Assembly: GCA_937958375.1 (NCBI GenBank)
Contig: CALGNY010000073.1
Span: forward strand, 1 to 41,589
Source: an uncultured Bacillaceae bacterium
GTDB lineage: Bacteria > Bacillota > Bacilli > Bacillales > Alkalibacillaceae
Reading direction: 5' to 3'
Length of the DNA stretch: 41,589 nt
Translations under genes and position numbers: made by a program
Shown here: positions 32,722 through 41,580 of the stretch, in pieces
Numbering within the stretch: the stretch's first letter is position 1
Layout: the number at the start of each line of letters is the position of its first letter
Notes under the pieces: generated by a model
The model's database searches: none
Seen by the model: only the letters and a program-made list of their open reading frames with translations
What the model was told of the DNA's origin: nothing

Positions 32722-32850
32722 TTGACCGTTATTAACGGGCAGTTATTCAAAGCAACGAGGCGCTCTCACTGACTTGACACCAATTAACGGTGAGTTATTC
32801 GAAGCTACGGAGCACCCTCACTGTTTTGACATCAATGAACCGAGTGAAAC
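32722..32850 (+). repeat. 52-bp repeat cluster, locus B
   Basis: TTGAC recurs at 32722, 32774 and 32826, and GTTATTC at 32742 and 32794, so the period is exactly 52. The middle copy (32774-32816) is nearly identical to the copy at 15838-15880 on the other strand (40 of 43 positions). With the 6S RNA and its terminator, this accounts for the 561-base gap between aspS and the rsfA-like gene. Confidence 0.9.
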
Positions 32851-32904
32851 CAAGCAACAAAGCATGTATGCTCAGGTCAATGCGTTGATTTCTGGTTTCG
32901 GTTC
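32837..32904 (-). terminator. possible hairpin after the rsfA-like gene
   Basis: TGGTTTCGGTTC (32893-32904) pairs with GAACCGA...GAAACCA (32837-32852), with a two-base bulge. It lies directly after the stop of the reverse-strand gene but has no T run on that strand. Confidence 0.35.
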
Positions 32905-32906
32905 TT

Positions 32907-33524
32907 TCATTTGGCGATTTGTTCTAAATTGCCGTTTTTGGACATTTTGAAAGCTGGAGATGAAAGGGACGAATCTTCATCCAAGACAACCATTTTCCTA
33001 GCTCGGTCCATAATATTGACAAATGTTTGATAGTCTTCTTTTAAGGTTTCATATTCTTTTTCTAGGTGTGCATATTTTTCTTTCAGTTTCTCGTTTTCTT
33101 CCATTAATTGGTCAAGGTTTTCTTGCATTTCGACTGCTTTTTCATTCTGTAGATTGGTAGCTGAATCTCGTAATTGCTCTAGCTGATGGATGATATCATC
33201 AATGCTAGTAGGCTTTTCTGTGTTTTCTGACTGATTGACGATTGAGACATGCTCGACGGTTTCCTTGGTTTCCACAGGGTTTTCTTTCATTGCTTTCTTT
33301 CGCTGTTTCCGTTGTCTTTTTGCTAAATCTACTGCTTTTTCATAGTTTTTGCGAACTTCAGCATTCCAACGAAAACCACATGCAGCTGCTGTACGGTTCA
33401 GTTGATCGCCAACTTCTTCAAAAGCCATTAATTGTGTACTGCCTTCACGTATATGACGTAGTACGGTTTCTGCCAGTAATAGGTCGTCTTCATGAGACCA
33501 AGCATCTTGTCTCACTTTTACCAT
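32907..33524 (-). CDS. RsfA-family prespore transcription regulator
   Basis: A 205-residue protein of the RsfA/YlbO family. In B. subtilis RsfA modulates sigma-F-dependent genes in the forespore. The Myb-like DNA-binding domain is at residues 1-60: VRQDAWSHEDDLLLAETVLR, then TAAACGFRWNAEVRKNYE. A basic KRQRKQRKKAMK patch follows, and a coiled coil covers about residues 108-175. RBS AAGGAGTTGG precedes the ATG on the reverse strand. It is the only reverse gene between aspS and the window end. B. subtilis has no rsfA here as far as I recall, so it may be a second family member or a moved gene. Confidence 0.85.
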   Translation of the reverse strand: MVKVRQDAWSHEDDLLLAETVLRHIREGSTQLMAFEEVGDQLNRTAAACGFRWNAEVRKNYEKAVDLAKRQRKQRKKAMKENPVETKETVEHVSIVNQSENTEKPTSIDDIIHQLEQLRDSATNLQNEKAVEMQENLDQLMEENEKLKEKYAHLEKEYETLKEDYQTFVNIMDRARKMVVLDEDSSLSSPAFKMSKNGNLEQIAK

Positions 33525-33679
33525 ATTCCCAACTCCTTTTTTCTCAAATGATAGTTTCCTATTTCTATCATGTGCATGTCCAATCGATAATATACGTAGA
33601 AATCAATCGTAAACAAACAAAAATCATTCACGATATAGTAAAATAGATGGAGAATTAAGAAAGGTTGAAGGATCAGACT

Positions 33680-34969
33680 ATGTTTAATCATGAACCATTA
33701 GCTTACCGCATGCGGCCAGAAAAAATTGAAGAAATCGTCGGACAAAAAGATGTTATCGGAGAAGATACCCCATTATATAAAATGATTCAAAACGGATATG
33801 TACCTTCGATGTTGTTATATGGACCACCAGGAACCGGTAAAACATCGATGGCATATGCGATTGCAGGCTCCTCGGATATGGAGTTTTTCGCGATCAACGC
33901 AACGACGGCGAGCAAAAAAGAAGTTGAGCAAATCATTCAAGAGGCTAAGCTCACTCGAAATGTCCTTTTGTTTATTGATGAAATTCATCGATTCCATAAA
34001 GGTCAACAGGATACGTTATTGAATGCGATGGAAGAAGGAATCATCTCATTTATTGGCGCGACTACTGAAAATCCGTATCACAGCGTGAACAATGCCATTC
34101 GGTCCCGATGTGGACAAATCAAACAGCTACATCCATTGAACAAAGAAGACATTTTGGAATTGCTACAACGTGCATTAAATGAACCCAAAGGTTTAGCTGG
34201 GTTGAAAATCAATATCCCAGATGAGGCCTTAGAGTTGATCGCAGAGACGACAGGCGATGGAAGAACGGCATTAACGATTCTGGAAGAGGTTGTCTTTGCA
34301 TCCGATTTGGATCAAGACGACACATACCAAGTTGATATGCAAATCGTGGAAACGAGCATCCAAAACAAAGGATTTGTCCATGATAAGAAAGGAGACATTT
34401 ATTACGATCTCCTGTCAGGATTTCAAAAAAGTATCCGTGGAAGTGATACAGACGCCGCACTATATTATTTGGCACGCTTGCTTGAAGGCGGCGATTTGGA
34501 AGCCATCATGCGCCGGCTACTCGTCATTGCTTATGAAGATATTGGTTTGGCGAATCCAGCAGCTGCAGCGCGAGTACCTCCTGCAATCCAATCGGTTGAA
34601 CGGTTAGGACTGCCTGAAGCCAGGATTCCATTGAGCGTCATCACGATCGAGCTTTGTTTATCACCGAAATCCAATACGGCTTATAAAGCACTGGATAAAG
34701 CGATCAAACATGTCAAAAAAGGCGTGACCGAGGATATTCCTGTTCACCTGAAGGATACCCACTATGCTGGAGCTGCAAAGCTTGGGCACGGACAAGAGTA
34801 TCAATACCCACATCATTCTTCGACAGGTTGGGTGTATCAAGAATATTTGCCAGAATCACTACAGACGATGCAGTACTATCAACCGAAAACACTTGGCGAA
34901 GAAAAAAGATACGCACAGACGTATGAAAAATTAAAACGTTTGAAAAATGAAGCACGTCAACGGAAGTAA
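33680..34969 (+). CDS. rarA: replication-associated recombination protein RarA
   Basis: A 429-residue AAA+ ATPase of the RarA/MgsA/WRNIP1 family that acts at stalled forks. Walker A GPPGTGKTS is at residues 48-56, Walker B FIDEIHRF at 98-105 and sensor 1 at IGATTENP. The C-terminal MgsA tetramerisation domain has LLSGFQKSIRGSDTDAALYY and YEDIGLANP. I choose ATG 33680, after AAGGAT, over an in-frame TTG at 33665. It precedes cymR as in B. subtilis (yrvN-cymR). Confidence 0.95.
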   Translation: MFNHEPLAYRMRPEKIEEIVGQKDVIGEDTPLYKMIQNGYVPSMLLYGPPGTGKTSMAYAIAGSSDMEFFAINATTASKKEVEQIIQEAKLTRNVLLFIDEIHRFHKGQQDTLLNAMEEGIISFIGATTENPYHSVNNAIRSRCGQIKQLHPLNKEDILELLQRALNEPKGLAGLKINIPDEALELIAETTGDGRTALTILEEVVFASDLDQDDTYQVDMQIVETSIQNKGFVHDKKGDIYYDLLSGFQKSIRGSDTDAALYYLARLLEGGDLEAIMRRLLVIAYEDIGLANPAAAARVPPAIQSVERLGLPEARIPLSVITIELCLSPKSNTAYKALDKAIKHVKKGVTEDIPVHLKDTHYAGAAKLGHGQEYQYPHHSSTGWVYQEYLPESLQTMQYYQPKTLGEEKRYAQTYEKLKRLKNEARQRK

Positions 34970-34979
34970 ACCTGAAAAG

Positions 34980-35008
34980 TTCCACATAGGTGTAAAACGT
35001 GCTATAAT
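34980..35008 (+). promoter_or_regulatory. promoter of cymR
   Basis: TTCCAC (34980-34985) and TATAAT (35003-35008) are separated by 17 bases. The 5' untranslated region contains a small hairpin, TGATTC with GAATCA, at about 35027-35052. Confidence 0.7.
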
Positions 35009-35065
35009 GTCAGTTGGTTTTTGGATTGATTCTAAGCCAGCTGTAGTGAATCAGGGGGAAAATAA

Positions 35066-35488
35066 ATGAAAATTTCAACCAAGGGAAGATATGGGTTAAC
35101 GATTATGATTGCCTTAGCAAAGGGCTATGATCGTAAACAACCCATTTCATTAAAAGCAATCGCAACGGAATACGATCTTTCCGAACATTACCTGGAACAA
35201 CTCATTGCACCCTTACGGAATGTCGGGCTGGTCAAAAGTATCCGTGGAGCCAAAGGTGGTTATTTACTTGCCGAGGACCCAAAGAATATTACTGCGACTG
35301 AAATCATTAAGCCGCTGGAAGGTCCAATCCGTCCGGTTGAAGAGATGGAAGGTGAAGAACCAGCCCAGCAAGAATTATGGCGAAGAATTCGTGATGCCGT
35401 AAAAGACGTACTTGATTCAACAACGTTAGCAGATTTGGCTGACTATGATGATTCTATTTTCCAAGAAGAAAATATGTTTTATATATAA
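35066..35488 (+). CDS. cymR: Rrf2-family regulator CymR
   Basis: A 140-residue winged-helix repressor. MKISTKGRYGLTIMIALAKG, the recognition part LSEHYLEQLIAPLRNVGLVK and the wing GAKGGYLL are typical. In B. subtilis CymR with CysK represses cysteine and sulfur-uptake genes. No cysteine is present at all, so it is not an iron-sulfur IscR-type protein even though it is next to a cysteine desulfurase. The ending LADLADYDDS...MFYI resembles B. subtilis CymR. It has its own promoter and is followed 22 bases later by iscS. Confidence 0.94.
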   Translation: MKISTKGRYGLTIMIALAKGYDRKQPISLKAIATEYDLSEHYLEQLIAPLRNVGLVKSIRGAKGGYLLAEDPKNITATEIIKPLEGPIRPVEEMEGEEPAQQELWRRIRDAVKDVLDSTTLADLADYDDSIFQEENMFYI

Positions 35489-35510
35489 GCTGTAAAAGAA
35501 GGTGACACCT

Positions 35511-36653
35511 GTGAAACGCGTCTATTTGGACTATGCAGCAACAACGCCTCTACATCCACAAGTCAAAGAGGTCATGGCAGATGCGCTGGATGCTTCATTT
35601 GGGAACCCATCAAGCATCCACCATTTTGGTCGGCAAAGCAGAAAAGAACTTGATGAAGCTCGTGAAATCGCTGCGAAAAGCATCGGTGCTGATTTTTCAT
35701 CGATCGTTTTCACAAGTGGTGCGACTGAAGCCAATAATTTAGCGATTTTTGGCACAGCAAAAGCAAATGCATCAAAAGGAAAGCATGTGATCACGAGTCA
35801 AATTGAGCATCATGCCGTTCTTCACCCGATGGAGGAGCTAGAGAAGGCAGGATATGATGTGACTTTTCTGCCGGTTGATGAATCGGGCGTGATTTCTGTG
35901 GATCAGGTAAAAGAAGCACTGAGAGAGGATACGATTCTTGTGTCGTTGATGCGCGTGAACAACGAGACGGGGATGGTCCAACCCATCGAGGAAATCGGTG
36001 AACTATTGAACGATCATCAAGCTATTTTTCATACGGATGCGGTGCAAGCGTATGGATTGGAAAAAATCGATGTCAACCAATGGCAGGTCGACCTGTTGTC
36101 TGTTTCTTCCCATAAAATTTACGGTCCGAAAGGGGTTGGCTTTTTATATCGTCATGACGATGCCAATCTCTCTCAGCAAATTTTTGGTGGAGAGCAGGAA
36201 CGCAAATGGCGCTCCGGAACAGAAAACATGCTTGGGATTCTGGGATTCGCAAAAGCGATCGAGCTGTTGGATGAAGAGCGGGATAAACGATTTTCCCATT
36301 ATCAAGAATTGAGCAGGCAGTTCATAGAAGAATTGACATCAACTGCCATTGATTTTCGTGTGAACGGTTCAGACCAAGCCCGCATGCCACATATTTTGAA
36401 TGTCAGTTTTCCAGGCGTGGAAGTGGAAATGTTTTTGACGAATTTGGATTTGGAAGGAATTGCGGTTTCTTCTGGTTCGGCGTGTACCGCAGGCTCCATT
36501 GATCCATCACATGTGTTGAAAGCGATGTGCGGAGAAGCGGACGATCGATTGACTAATTCGATACGTTTTAGCTTCGGAATGGATACGACCAAGGATGATA
36601 TTGCGTATACCGTCCGAAAAATAAAAACGATTTTAGATCGATTATTAACGTAA
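35511..36653 (+). CDS. iscS: cysteine desulfurase, YrvO/IscS type
   Basis: A 380-residue PLP enzyme that takes sulfur from cysteine and hands it on as persulfide. The PLP lysine is K202 in SVSSHKIYGPKG, the stacking histidine H101 in QIEHHAVLHP, and the active-site cysteine C325 in SSGSACTAG. It is adjacent to mnmA, so the likely partner is MnmA in tRNA 2-thiouridine synthesis, as shown for YrvO. It starts with GTG 35511, behind AGAAGGTGA; an in-frame GTG at 35502 overlaps that site. Confidence 0.95.
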   Translation: MKRVYLDYAATTPLHPQVKEVMADALDASFGNPSSIHHFGRQSRKELDEAREIAAKSIGADFSSIVFTSGATEANNLAIFGTAKANASKGKHVITSQIEHHAVLHPMEELEKAGYDVTFLPVDESGVISVDQVKEALREDTILVSLMRVNNETGMVQPIEEIGELLNDHQAIFHTDAVQAYGLEKIDVNQWQVDLLSVSSHKIYGPKGVGFLYRHDDANLSQQIFGGEQERKWRSGTENMLGILGFAKAIELLDEERDKRFSHYQELSRQFIEELTSTAIDFRVNGSDQARMPHILNVSFPGVEVEMFLTNLDLEGIAVSSGSACTAGSIDPSHVLKAMCGEADDRLTNSIRFSFGMDTTKDDIAYTVRKIKTILDRLLT

Positions 36654-36671
36654 ATAAGGTGGTGAAAAACA

Positions 36672-37787
36672 ATGAAAAAACCTGAAGATACAAGAGTGGT
36701 TGTCGGTATGTCTGGTGGTGTGGACTCCTCTGTCACGGCACTATTATTGAAACAACAAGGCTACGATGTCGTGGGGATCTTCATGAAAAACTGGGACGAT
36801 ACCGATGAATTCGGTGTCTGTACGGCAACCGAAGATTATGAAGATGTCGCACGCGTTGCACATCAATTGGACATCCCGTATTACTCGGTCAATTTCGAAA
36901 AACAATATTGGGATAAAGTATTTACGTACTTCCTCGACGAGTATAAAGCAGGTCGTACACCAAACCCTGATGTCATGTGTAATAAAGAAATCAAGTTTAA
37001 AGCCTTCTTGGATCACGCGATGGGATTAGGTGCTGATTATTTGGCGACTGGCCATTATGCCCGCATTCATGAAGCGGGTGGCACAGTAGAAATGCATCGA
37101 GGTGTTGATTCCAACAAGGATCAAACGTATTTTTTGAACCAAATCCCAAAGGAAATTCTACCGAAATTGATGTTCCCGCTTGGTGAACTAGATAAATCAG
37201 AGGTTCGGGAAATTGCCAAAGATAATAATTTGGCAACCGCAACAAAGAAAGATAGTACAGGCATCTGTTTTATCGGTGAACGAAACTTCAAAGAATTCTT
37301 AAGCGAATACCTCCCCGCCAAACCAGGTGACATGCAAACGCTTGATGGTGAAGTGAAGGGTCGACACGATGGCTTGATGTATTATACGATTGGCCAAAGA
37401 CAAGGTCTCGGAATCGGTGGTGCAGGAGATCCATGGTTCGTCGTCGGTAAAAACTTAGAAGAAAATATTTTGTATGTCGGCCAAAGCTTTGATAATGAGG
37501 CTTTGTATTCCGATTATTTAGAAGCTGTCGATCTCAATTGGCTAGTTGATTTGGATCTTTCACAACCAATTGAATGTACAGCGAAGTTCAGATATCGTCA
37601 AGAAGATCATCCTGTTCGGGTAGAAGTAGATGAAGAAACAAATACAGCAAAAGTGATTTTCAAACAACCTGAACGGGCCATTACACCAGGTCAGGCAGTT
37701 GTTTTTTACGATGGCGATCGCTGCCTTGGTGGCGGAACGATTGACCGTGTCTTTAAAGATGAAAAACAACTTACCTATGTCGCATAA
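36672..37787 (+). CDS. mnmA: tRNA-specific 2-thiouridylase MnmA
   Basis: A 371-residue enzyme that thiolates U34 of Lys, Glu and Gln tRNAs. The ATP pyrophosphatase motif SGGVDS is at residues 14-19; the catalytic cysteines are C103 (PDVMCNKEIKF) and C199 (STGICFIGERNF). It is 18 bases after iscS, its sulfur donor, behind AAGGTGGTG. A terminator directly follows the stop. Confidence 0.98.
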   Translation: MKKPEDTRVVVGMSGGVDSSVTALLLKQQGYDVVGIFMKNWDDTDEFGVCTATEDYEDVARVAHQLDIPYYSVNFEKQYWDKVFTYFLDEYKAGRTPNPDVMCNKEIKFKAFLDHAMGLGADYLATGHYARIHEAGGTVEMHRGVDSNKDQTYFLNQIPKEILPKLMFPLGELDKSEVREIAKDNNLATATKKDSTGICFIGERNFKEFLSEYLPAKPGDMQTLDGEVKGRHDGLMYYTIGQRQGLGIGGAGDPWFVVGKNLEENILYVGQSFDNEALYSDYLEAVDLNWLVDLDLSQPIECTAKFRYRQEDHPVRVEVDEETNTAKVIFKQPERAITPGQAVVFYDGDRCLGGGTIDRVFKDEKQLTYVA

Positions 37788-37816
37788 AAGTCAGCACTTC
37801 ATTGTGGTGGCTTTTT
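37786..37816 (+). terminator. terminator after mnmA
   Basis: AAAAGTCAGCAC (37786-37797) pairs with GTGGTGGCTTTT, with a mismatch and a G-T pair, and runs into six T. It overlaps the mnmA stop codon. Confidence 0.7.
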
Positions 37817-37931
37817 TGCTTTTTACATATCCTTTCCAAGTAATCTATTTTAATCGATCATTCGATCCGTCCAAAAACACTTGTCCATTTGTTGCACAAT
37901 GGTTTACGCTTAAAGAAAAGGAGTGTCTTCA

Positions 37932-38597
37932 ATGAATTTAATCGAACAAGGAATCAAGCAGATGCAAAATAATGAATTAGAAGAAGCGGCACAATCATTC
38001 AATGATTACATTGAAGAAAATCCTAAAGACCCTGTAGGCTTCGTCAATTTCGGTAATCTATTGAACGTTTTGCGAGAATACGATAAAGCACAAAATTTCT
38101 TTCAACGAGCAATTGAATTGGATTCGAAATCGGCGACGGCCTATTATGGTCTGGGCGTTTTGCACTTTGAACAAAATGATTTCCAGCAAGCGGCAAAAGA
38201 TTTTCAAAAAGCGGTCGGGCTCGGTCTGGACGATGCAGACGCGTACTACATGCTCGCTGTTTCACTACGGAATCAACAAAGTGAAAAGCTTGCATTACCC
38301 TTTTTCCAGCGTGCCAGCGAATTGAATCCAAAGGACGCAGAAATCCAATTTCAATTCGGTCTGAGTCTAGCGTATAATCAGCAGATCGACACAGCCCTAC
38401 AGCAGTTATTGAAGGTAACGGAGTTGGACGATCAGCATGCAGACGCCTATTATAATATTGCTGTCTGTTATTTGCATAAAGATTTGCCGAAAAAAGCGTT
38501 GACCTACTTTGAGAAAACATTGGCGGCTCAACCGGATCATTTACTTGCTGCAGATGGCAAACAAAAGGTTAAAGACTATTTAGACGAGTCAACGTGA
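37932..38597 (+). CDS. tetratricopeptide-repeat protein, YrrB-like
   Basis: A 221-residue all-helical protein made of about six 34-residue TPR units from residue 1 to about 215 (for example NNELEEAAQSFNDYIEENP, EYDKAQNFFQRAIELD, DLPKKALTYFEKTLAAQP). No signal peptide or enzymatic domain, so a cytosolic scaffold is likely. In B. subtilis yrrB has the same place between mnmA and recD2. ATG 37932 follows AAAGGAGTG; an in-frame GTG at 37923 overlaps that site. Confidence 0.9.
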   Translation: MNLIEQGIKQMQNNELEEAAQSFNDYIEENPKDPVGFVNFGNLLNVLREYDKAQNFFQRAIELDSKSATAYYGLGVLHFEQNDFQQAAKDFQKAVGLGLDDADAYYMLAVSLRNQQSEKLALPFFQRASELNPKDAEIQFQFGLSLAYNQQIDTALQQLLKVTELDDQHADAYYNIAVCYLHKDLPKKALTYFEKTLAAQPDHLLAADGKQKVKDYLDEST

Positions 38598-38616
38598 TGT
38601 AAAGGAGACAACTGGA

Positions 38617-41019
38617 ATGACGGAGCAACTCTATATTAAAGGGCAATTGAATCATATGATTTTCCACAATGCGGAAAAACAATTTTCCATCGCATCGATA
38701 AAAGTGGAAGACACCAACATGGAATTAGACGAGAATGAGTTCGTCGTGAAAGGTCATTTCCCACAATTGACGTATGGCAATGACTATATTTTTTATGGGA
38801 AAACTGAAACTCACGCTCGCTTCGGGGAACAATTCCATGTGTTTACGTATGAAAAAGAATTGCCAAAAACAGAAGAGAGCTTGATTAAATATTTATCAAG
38901 TGATTTATTTTATGGAGTTGGACTGAAAACAGCAGCGAAAATCGTCCGGAAGCTGGGAATGCAGACCGTTGAGAAAATCCTCGATGATGAGACCGTTTTA
39001 GATGGAATTGTGTCAATGAAAAAAGAAACGAAGCAACAGTTCATTCGGGATTTGAAGCTTCATCAAGGGTTCGACCGTGTGACCGTCGAACTATCGAAAT
39101 ATGGGATTGGTCTGCAACTGGCCCAGAAATTATATGCCTTACATCAGGAAAAAACACTGACTGTTCTAAAAGAAAATCCATATGATTTTGTCTTTCAGAT
39201 CGAAGGGTTCGGGTTCCAACGTGCGGATGAAATTGCCGGGCAAATCGGAATCCGGAATGACCATCCGACAAGAATTCAGGCTGGTATCTTACATATTTTA
39301 GAGAAGGAATCATCGAGCGGGCATGTATTTGTCATGAAAGACCACCTGATTCGCCAAGCATCAGATTTATTATTTCCCAATGAGCCTAACACTGATGTTT
39401 CGTTGGATGAGCCGTTGGAATCTCTCGCTGCGGAAACACTGATTGTCATCGAAAACGATCGGATTTATTTGCCTCAACTCTACTTTGCAGAAGAAGGGAT
39501 CGCGTCCCAACTCGCAAGAATTCACGAAGTAAAAGAAGAAGTACACTATGAAGAAAGCGAATTATTGAAAATCATCGGTGACTTGGAAGAACGAGAAGGT
39601 ATTTCGTACGGTGAAGAACAGTATGATGCCATTAAAAAAGCATTGGATGAAAAAGTGATGATTTTGACAGGCGGACCGGGTACAGGCAAAACGACTGTGG
39701 TGAAAGGTATCCTGGAAAGTTATCAACGATTGGGTGACAGCGACAAAAACATCAAGGATTCAGATTATCTACTTTGTGCGCCAACCGGTCGGGCGGCAAA
39801 ACGGTTAAGTGAGTCAACGGGGAAAAAAGCAAAAACGATTCATAGCCTTCTTGGCTGGAGCGGGGAGGATGAATTTGAATACAATGAAGGGAATCAATTG
39901 GATGGAAAATTGATCATCATTGATGAGTTTTCCATGGTGGACGTCTGGCTTGCCAACCGATTGTTCAAAGCGATTCCATCATCCATGAAAGTCATCTTGG
40001 TTGGTGATGAGGATCAATTGCCTTCCGTCGGTCCTGGAGAAGTCCTCTCCGATTTATTGAAATCCGAATGTGTTCCGGTGGCAAGACTAACCGAAATCTA
40101 CCGTCAAAAAGAAGATTCGTCGATCATTAAATTGGCCCATGCCATCAAAAACGATCGACTCGATGAATTGGATCTTTCCAAATCGGGCGACTTCAATTTC
40201 TTTCCGACCACGACGGAAAATACAGCCGCCATGATTGAAAAGATTGTCGAGCGAGCCCTCGCCAAAGGTTATTCCCAAAGGGACATTCAAGTACTTGCGC
40301 CTATGTATCGATCGAAGGCTGGGATTCATGCATTGAATGAAACTTTGCAGAACTTATTTAATCCAGCCGATCAAAAGAAGAGAGAAATCAAACATTTTGA
40401 TACCGTTTATCGTTCAGGCGATAAAGTTATCCAACTAGTTAATCAACCGGAGAAAAAAGTGTTCAACGGGGATATTGGTGAAATTCGAGCCATCAAAAAA
40501 TCGACCGAAACCGAATCAAAAAAGGAAGAAATGATTGTCGACTTTGATGGATTGGAAGTTACCTACACCCGACAGGAGTTCAACCAATTCATGCTTGCTT
40601 ATGCGATATCGATTCATAAATCGCAAGGCTCTGAGTTTCCAATTGTGATTATTCCGATCGTCCGTTCGTTTCGCCGGATGCTCGTAAAAAACTTAATCTA
40701 TACAGCCATCACGCGCGGCAAATCTTCATTGATCATTTGTGGGGAATACAATCAGCTGATGGATGGCCTCCAGCAACGAAACTTTTTCATCAGAAATACA
40801 ACCCTGGTTCAGCGACTTCAATTTGTATGGGGTAAGGATGTTCAAACGATCGAAACGGAGCGAGCAGATGCAACCAAGCAAGAAGTTGTTGGTGACAGGG
40901 CCGCTGACCATCCTCAAAAGAAGGTGACGGTGAGCCAAGATTCTGACGATGAATATGGTTTGCCATTAGAAGATGCCGAAAAACATGATGACGGTTTGTC
41001 TCCATATGATTTTATGTAA
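38617..41019 (+). CDS. recD2: ATP-dependent helicase RecD2
   Basis: An 800-residue superfamily 1B 5'-3' helicase that works without RecBC in Firmicutes and affects repair and fork progress. The N-terminal OB-like part and helix-hairpin-helix region (about 1-220; FYGVGLKTAAKIV, IEGFGFQRADEIA) are typical of RecD2. Walker A TGGPGTGKTT is at 351-360 and motif II IIDEFSM at 434-440. SIHKSQGSEFPIVII and YTAITRGK are motifs V-VI. A charged tail of about 60 residues extends past the helicase core. RBS AAAGGAGAC precedes ATG 38617. Confidence 0.97.
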   Translation: MTEQLYIKGQLNHMIFHNAEKQFSIASIKVEDTNMELDENEFVVKGHFPQLTYGNDYIFYGKTETHARFGEQFHVFTYEKELPKTEESLIKYLSSDLFYGVGLKTAAKIVRKLGMQTVEKILDDETVLDGIVSMKKETKQQFIRDLKLHQGFDRVTVELSKYGIGLQLAQKLYALHQEKTLTVLKENPYDFVFQIEGFGFQRADEIAGQIGIRNDHPTRIQAGILHILEKESSSGHVFVMKDHLIRQASDLLFPNEPNTDVSLDEPLESLAAETLIVIENDRIYLPQLYFAEEGIASQLARIHEVKEEVHYEESELLKIIGDLEEREGISYGEEQYDAIKKALDEKVMILTGGPGTGKTTVVKGILESYQRLGDSDKNIKDSDYLLCAPTGRAAKRLSESTGKKAKTIHSLLGWSGEDEFEYNEGNQLDGKLIIIDEFSMVDVWLANRLFKAIPSSMKVILVGDEDQLPSVGPGEVLSDLLKSECVPVARLTEIYRQKEDSSIIKLAHAIKNDRLDELDLSKSGDFNFFPTTTENTAAMIEKIVERALAKGYSQRDIQVLAPMYRSKAGIHALNETLQNLFNPADQKKREIKHFDTVYRSGDKVIQLVNQPEKKVFNGDIGEIRAIKKSTETESKKEEMIVDFDGLEVTYTRQEFNQFMLAYAISIHKSQGSEFPIVIIPIVRSFRRMLVKNLIYTAITRGKSSLIICGEYNQLMDGLQQRNFFIRNTTLVQRLQFVWGKDVQTIETERADATKQEVVGDRAADHPQKKVTVSQDSDDEYGLPLEDAEKHDDGLSPYDFM

Positions 41020-41094
41020 GAAGAATTGAATCCATACACATAAGAATTACCTTCTCAGGAAAAGATAAGGGAAAACAACGAAGGAGTCTTTTCC

Positions 41095-41262
41095 ATGAGA
41101 TGTCCGAATTGCCATACGGCCAATATCGGTTTGATTGCTGAGGAACGTTTTTATTGCTGGAATTGTTATGTTGAAATTTCACCAAACGGAAATCTTAAAC
41201 TTGTTTCCGAGCTAGAACCAGAGGATCAGGTTCATTTAGAAGATTTATTCGTTGACGAATAG
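41095..41262 (+). CDS. small zinc-ribbon protein, 55 residues
   Basis: The sequence starts MRCPNCHTANIGLIAEERFY and continues CWNCYVEISPNGNLK. Two C-x2-C pairs (C3/C6 and C21/C24) form a zinc ribbon, followed by an acidic tail ending LEDLFVDE. RBS AAGGAG lies nine bases before ATG 41095. I do not recognise the function; a small protein at this place between recD2 and alaS is common in Bacillaceae. The regular codon use, binding site and cysteine pattern support a real gene. Confidence 0.85.
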   Translation: MRCPNCHTANIGLIAEERFYCWNCYVEISPNGNLKLVSELEPEDQVHLEDLFVDE

Positions 41263-41269
41263 GTGTAAA

Positions 41270-41298
41270 TTGACAGCAGTCAGAAGATTATCTATAAT
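41270..41298 (+). promoter_or_regulatory. consensus promoter of the alaS leader
   Basis: TTGACA (41270-41275) and TATAAT (41293-41298) are separated by exactly 17 bases: a perfect sigma-A match. Confidence 0.93.
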
Positions 41299-41304
41299 GA
41301 TTTC

Positions 41305-41580
41305 ATAATTGAATGATCAATCTATGATGGAAACGAGTAGATGACGGACGACTTGATAGAGAGGCGCCTCCATGGCTGAAAGAGGTGCTAAGTGCAGCGT
41401 CATTGAAGCTATTCCTGAGAGCGGCTAATCCCCGCCGGCCCACTCCGTTACCGTGAATGAGCTGATGGATTTTTGAGAAAAATGAGTTTGTCGAATCAAC
41501 CGGACATTTTTCTCAGAAACCCATAAACAGGGTGGCACCGCGGATCAACCGTCCCTACACGTGATGTAGGGGCTTTTTTT
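41305..41580 (+). promoter_or_regulatory. T-box riboswitch leader, probably of alaS
   Basis: The T-box core AGGGTGGCACCGCGG is at 41529-41543. The terminator is CCCTACA (41553-41559) with TGTAGGG (41565-41571) and seven T. Stem I closes with GGAA (41329-41332) and TTCC (41412-41415), and the specifier codon is GCT (41408-41410, Ala). An 11-base hairpin, TGAGAAAAATG with CATTTTTCTCA, forms the middle stem. The gene itself lies beyond the window; alaS is inferred from the Ala specifier and from synteny. It fills the last 327 bases. Confidence 0.92.

Noticed and set aside
32722..32831. TTGACA in each 52-bp unit as -35 boxes
   Set aside because: No -10 element lies 16-18 bases downstream in any unit; the match is probably part of the repeat.
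35066..36653. cymR-iscS as an IscR-type iron-sulfur regulon
   Set aside because: The regulator has no cysteines to hold a cluster and resembles CymR; the desulfurase pairs with mnmA.
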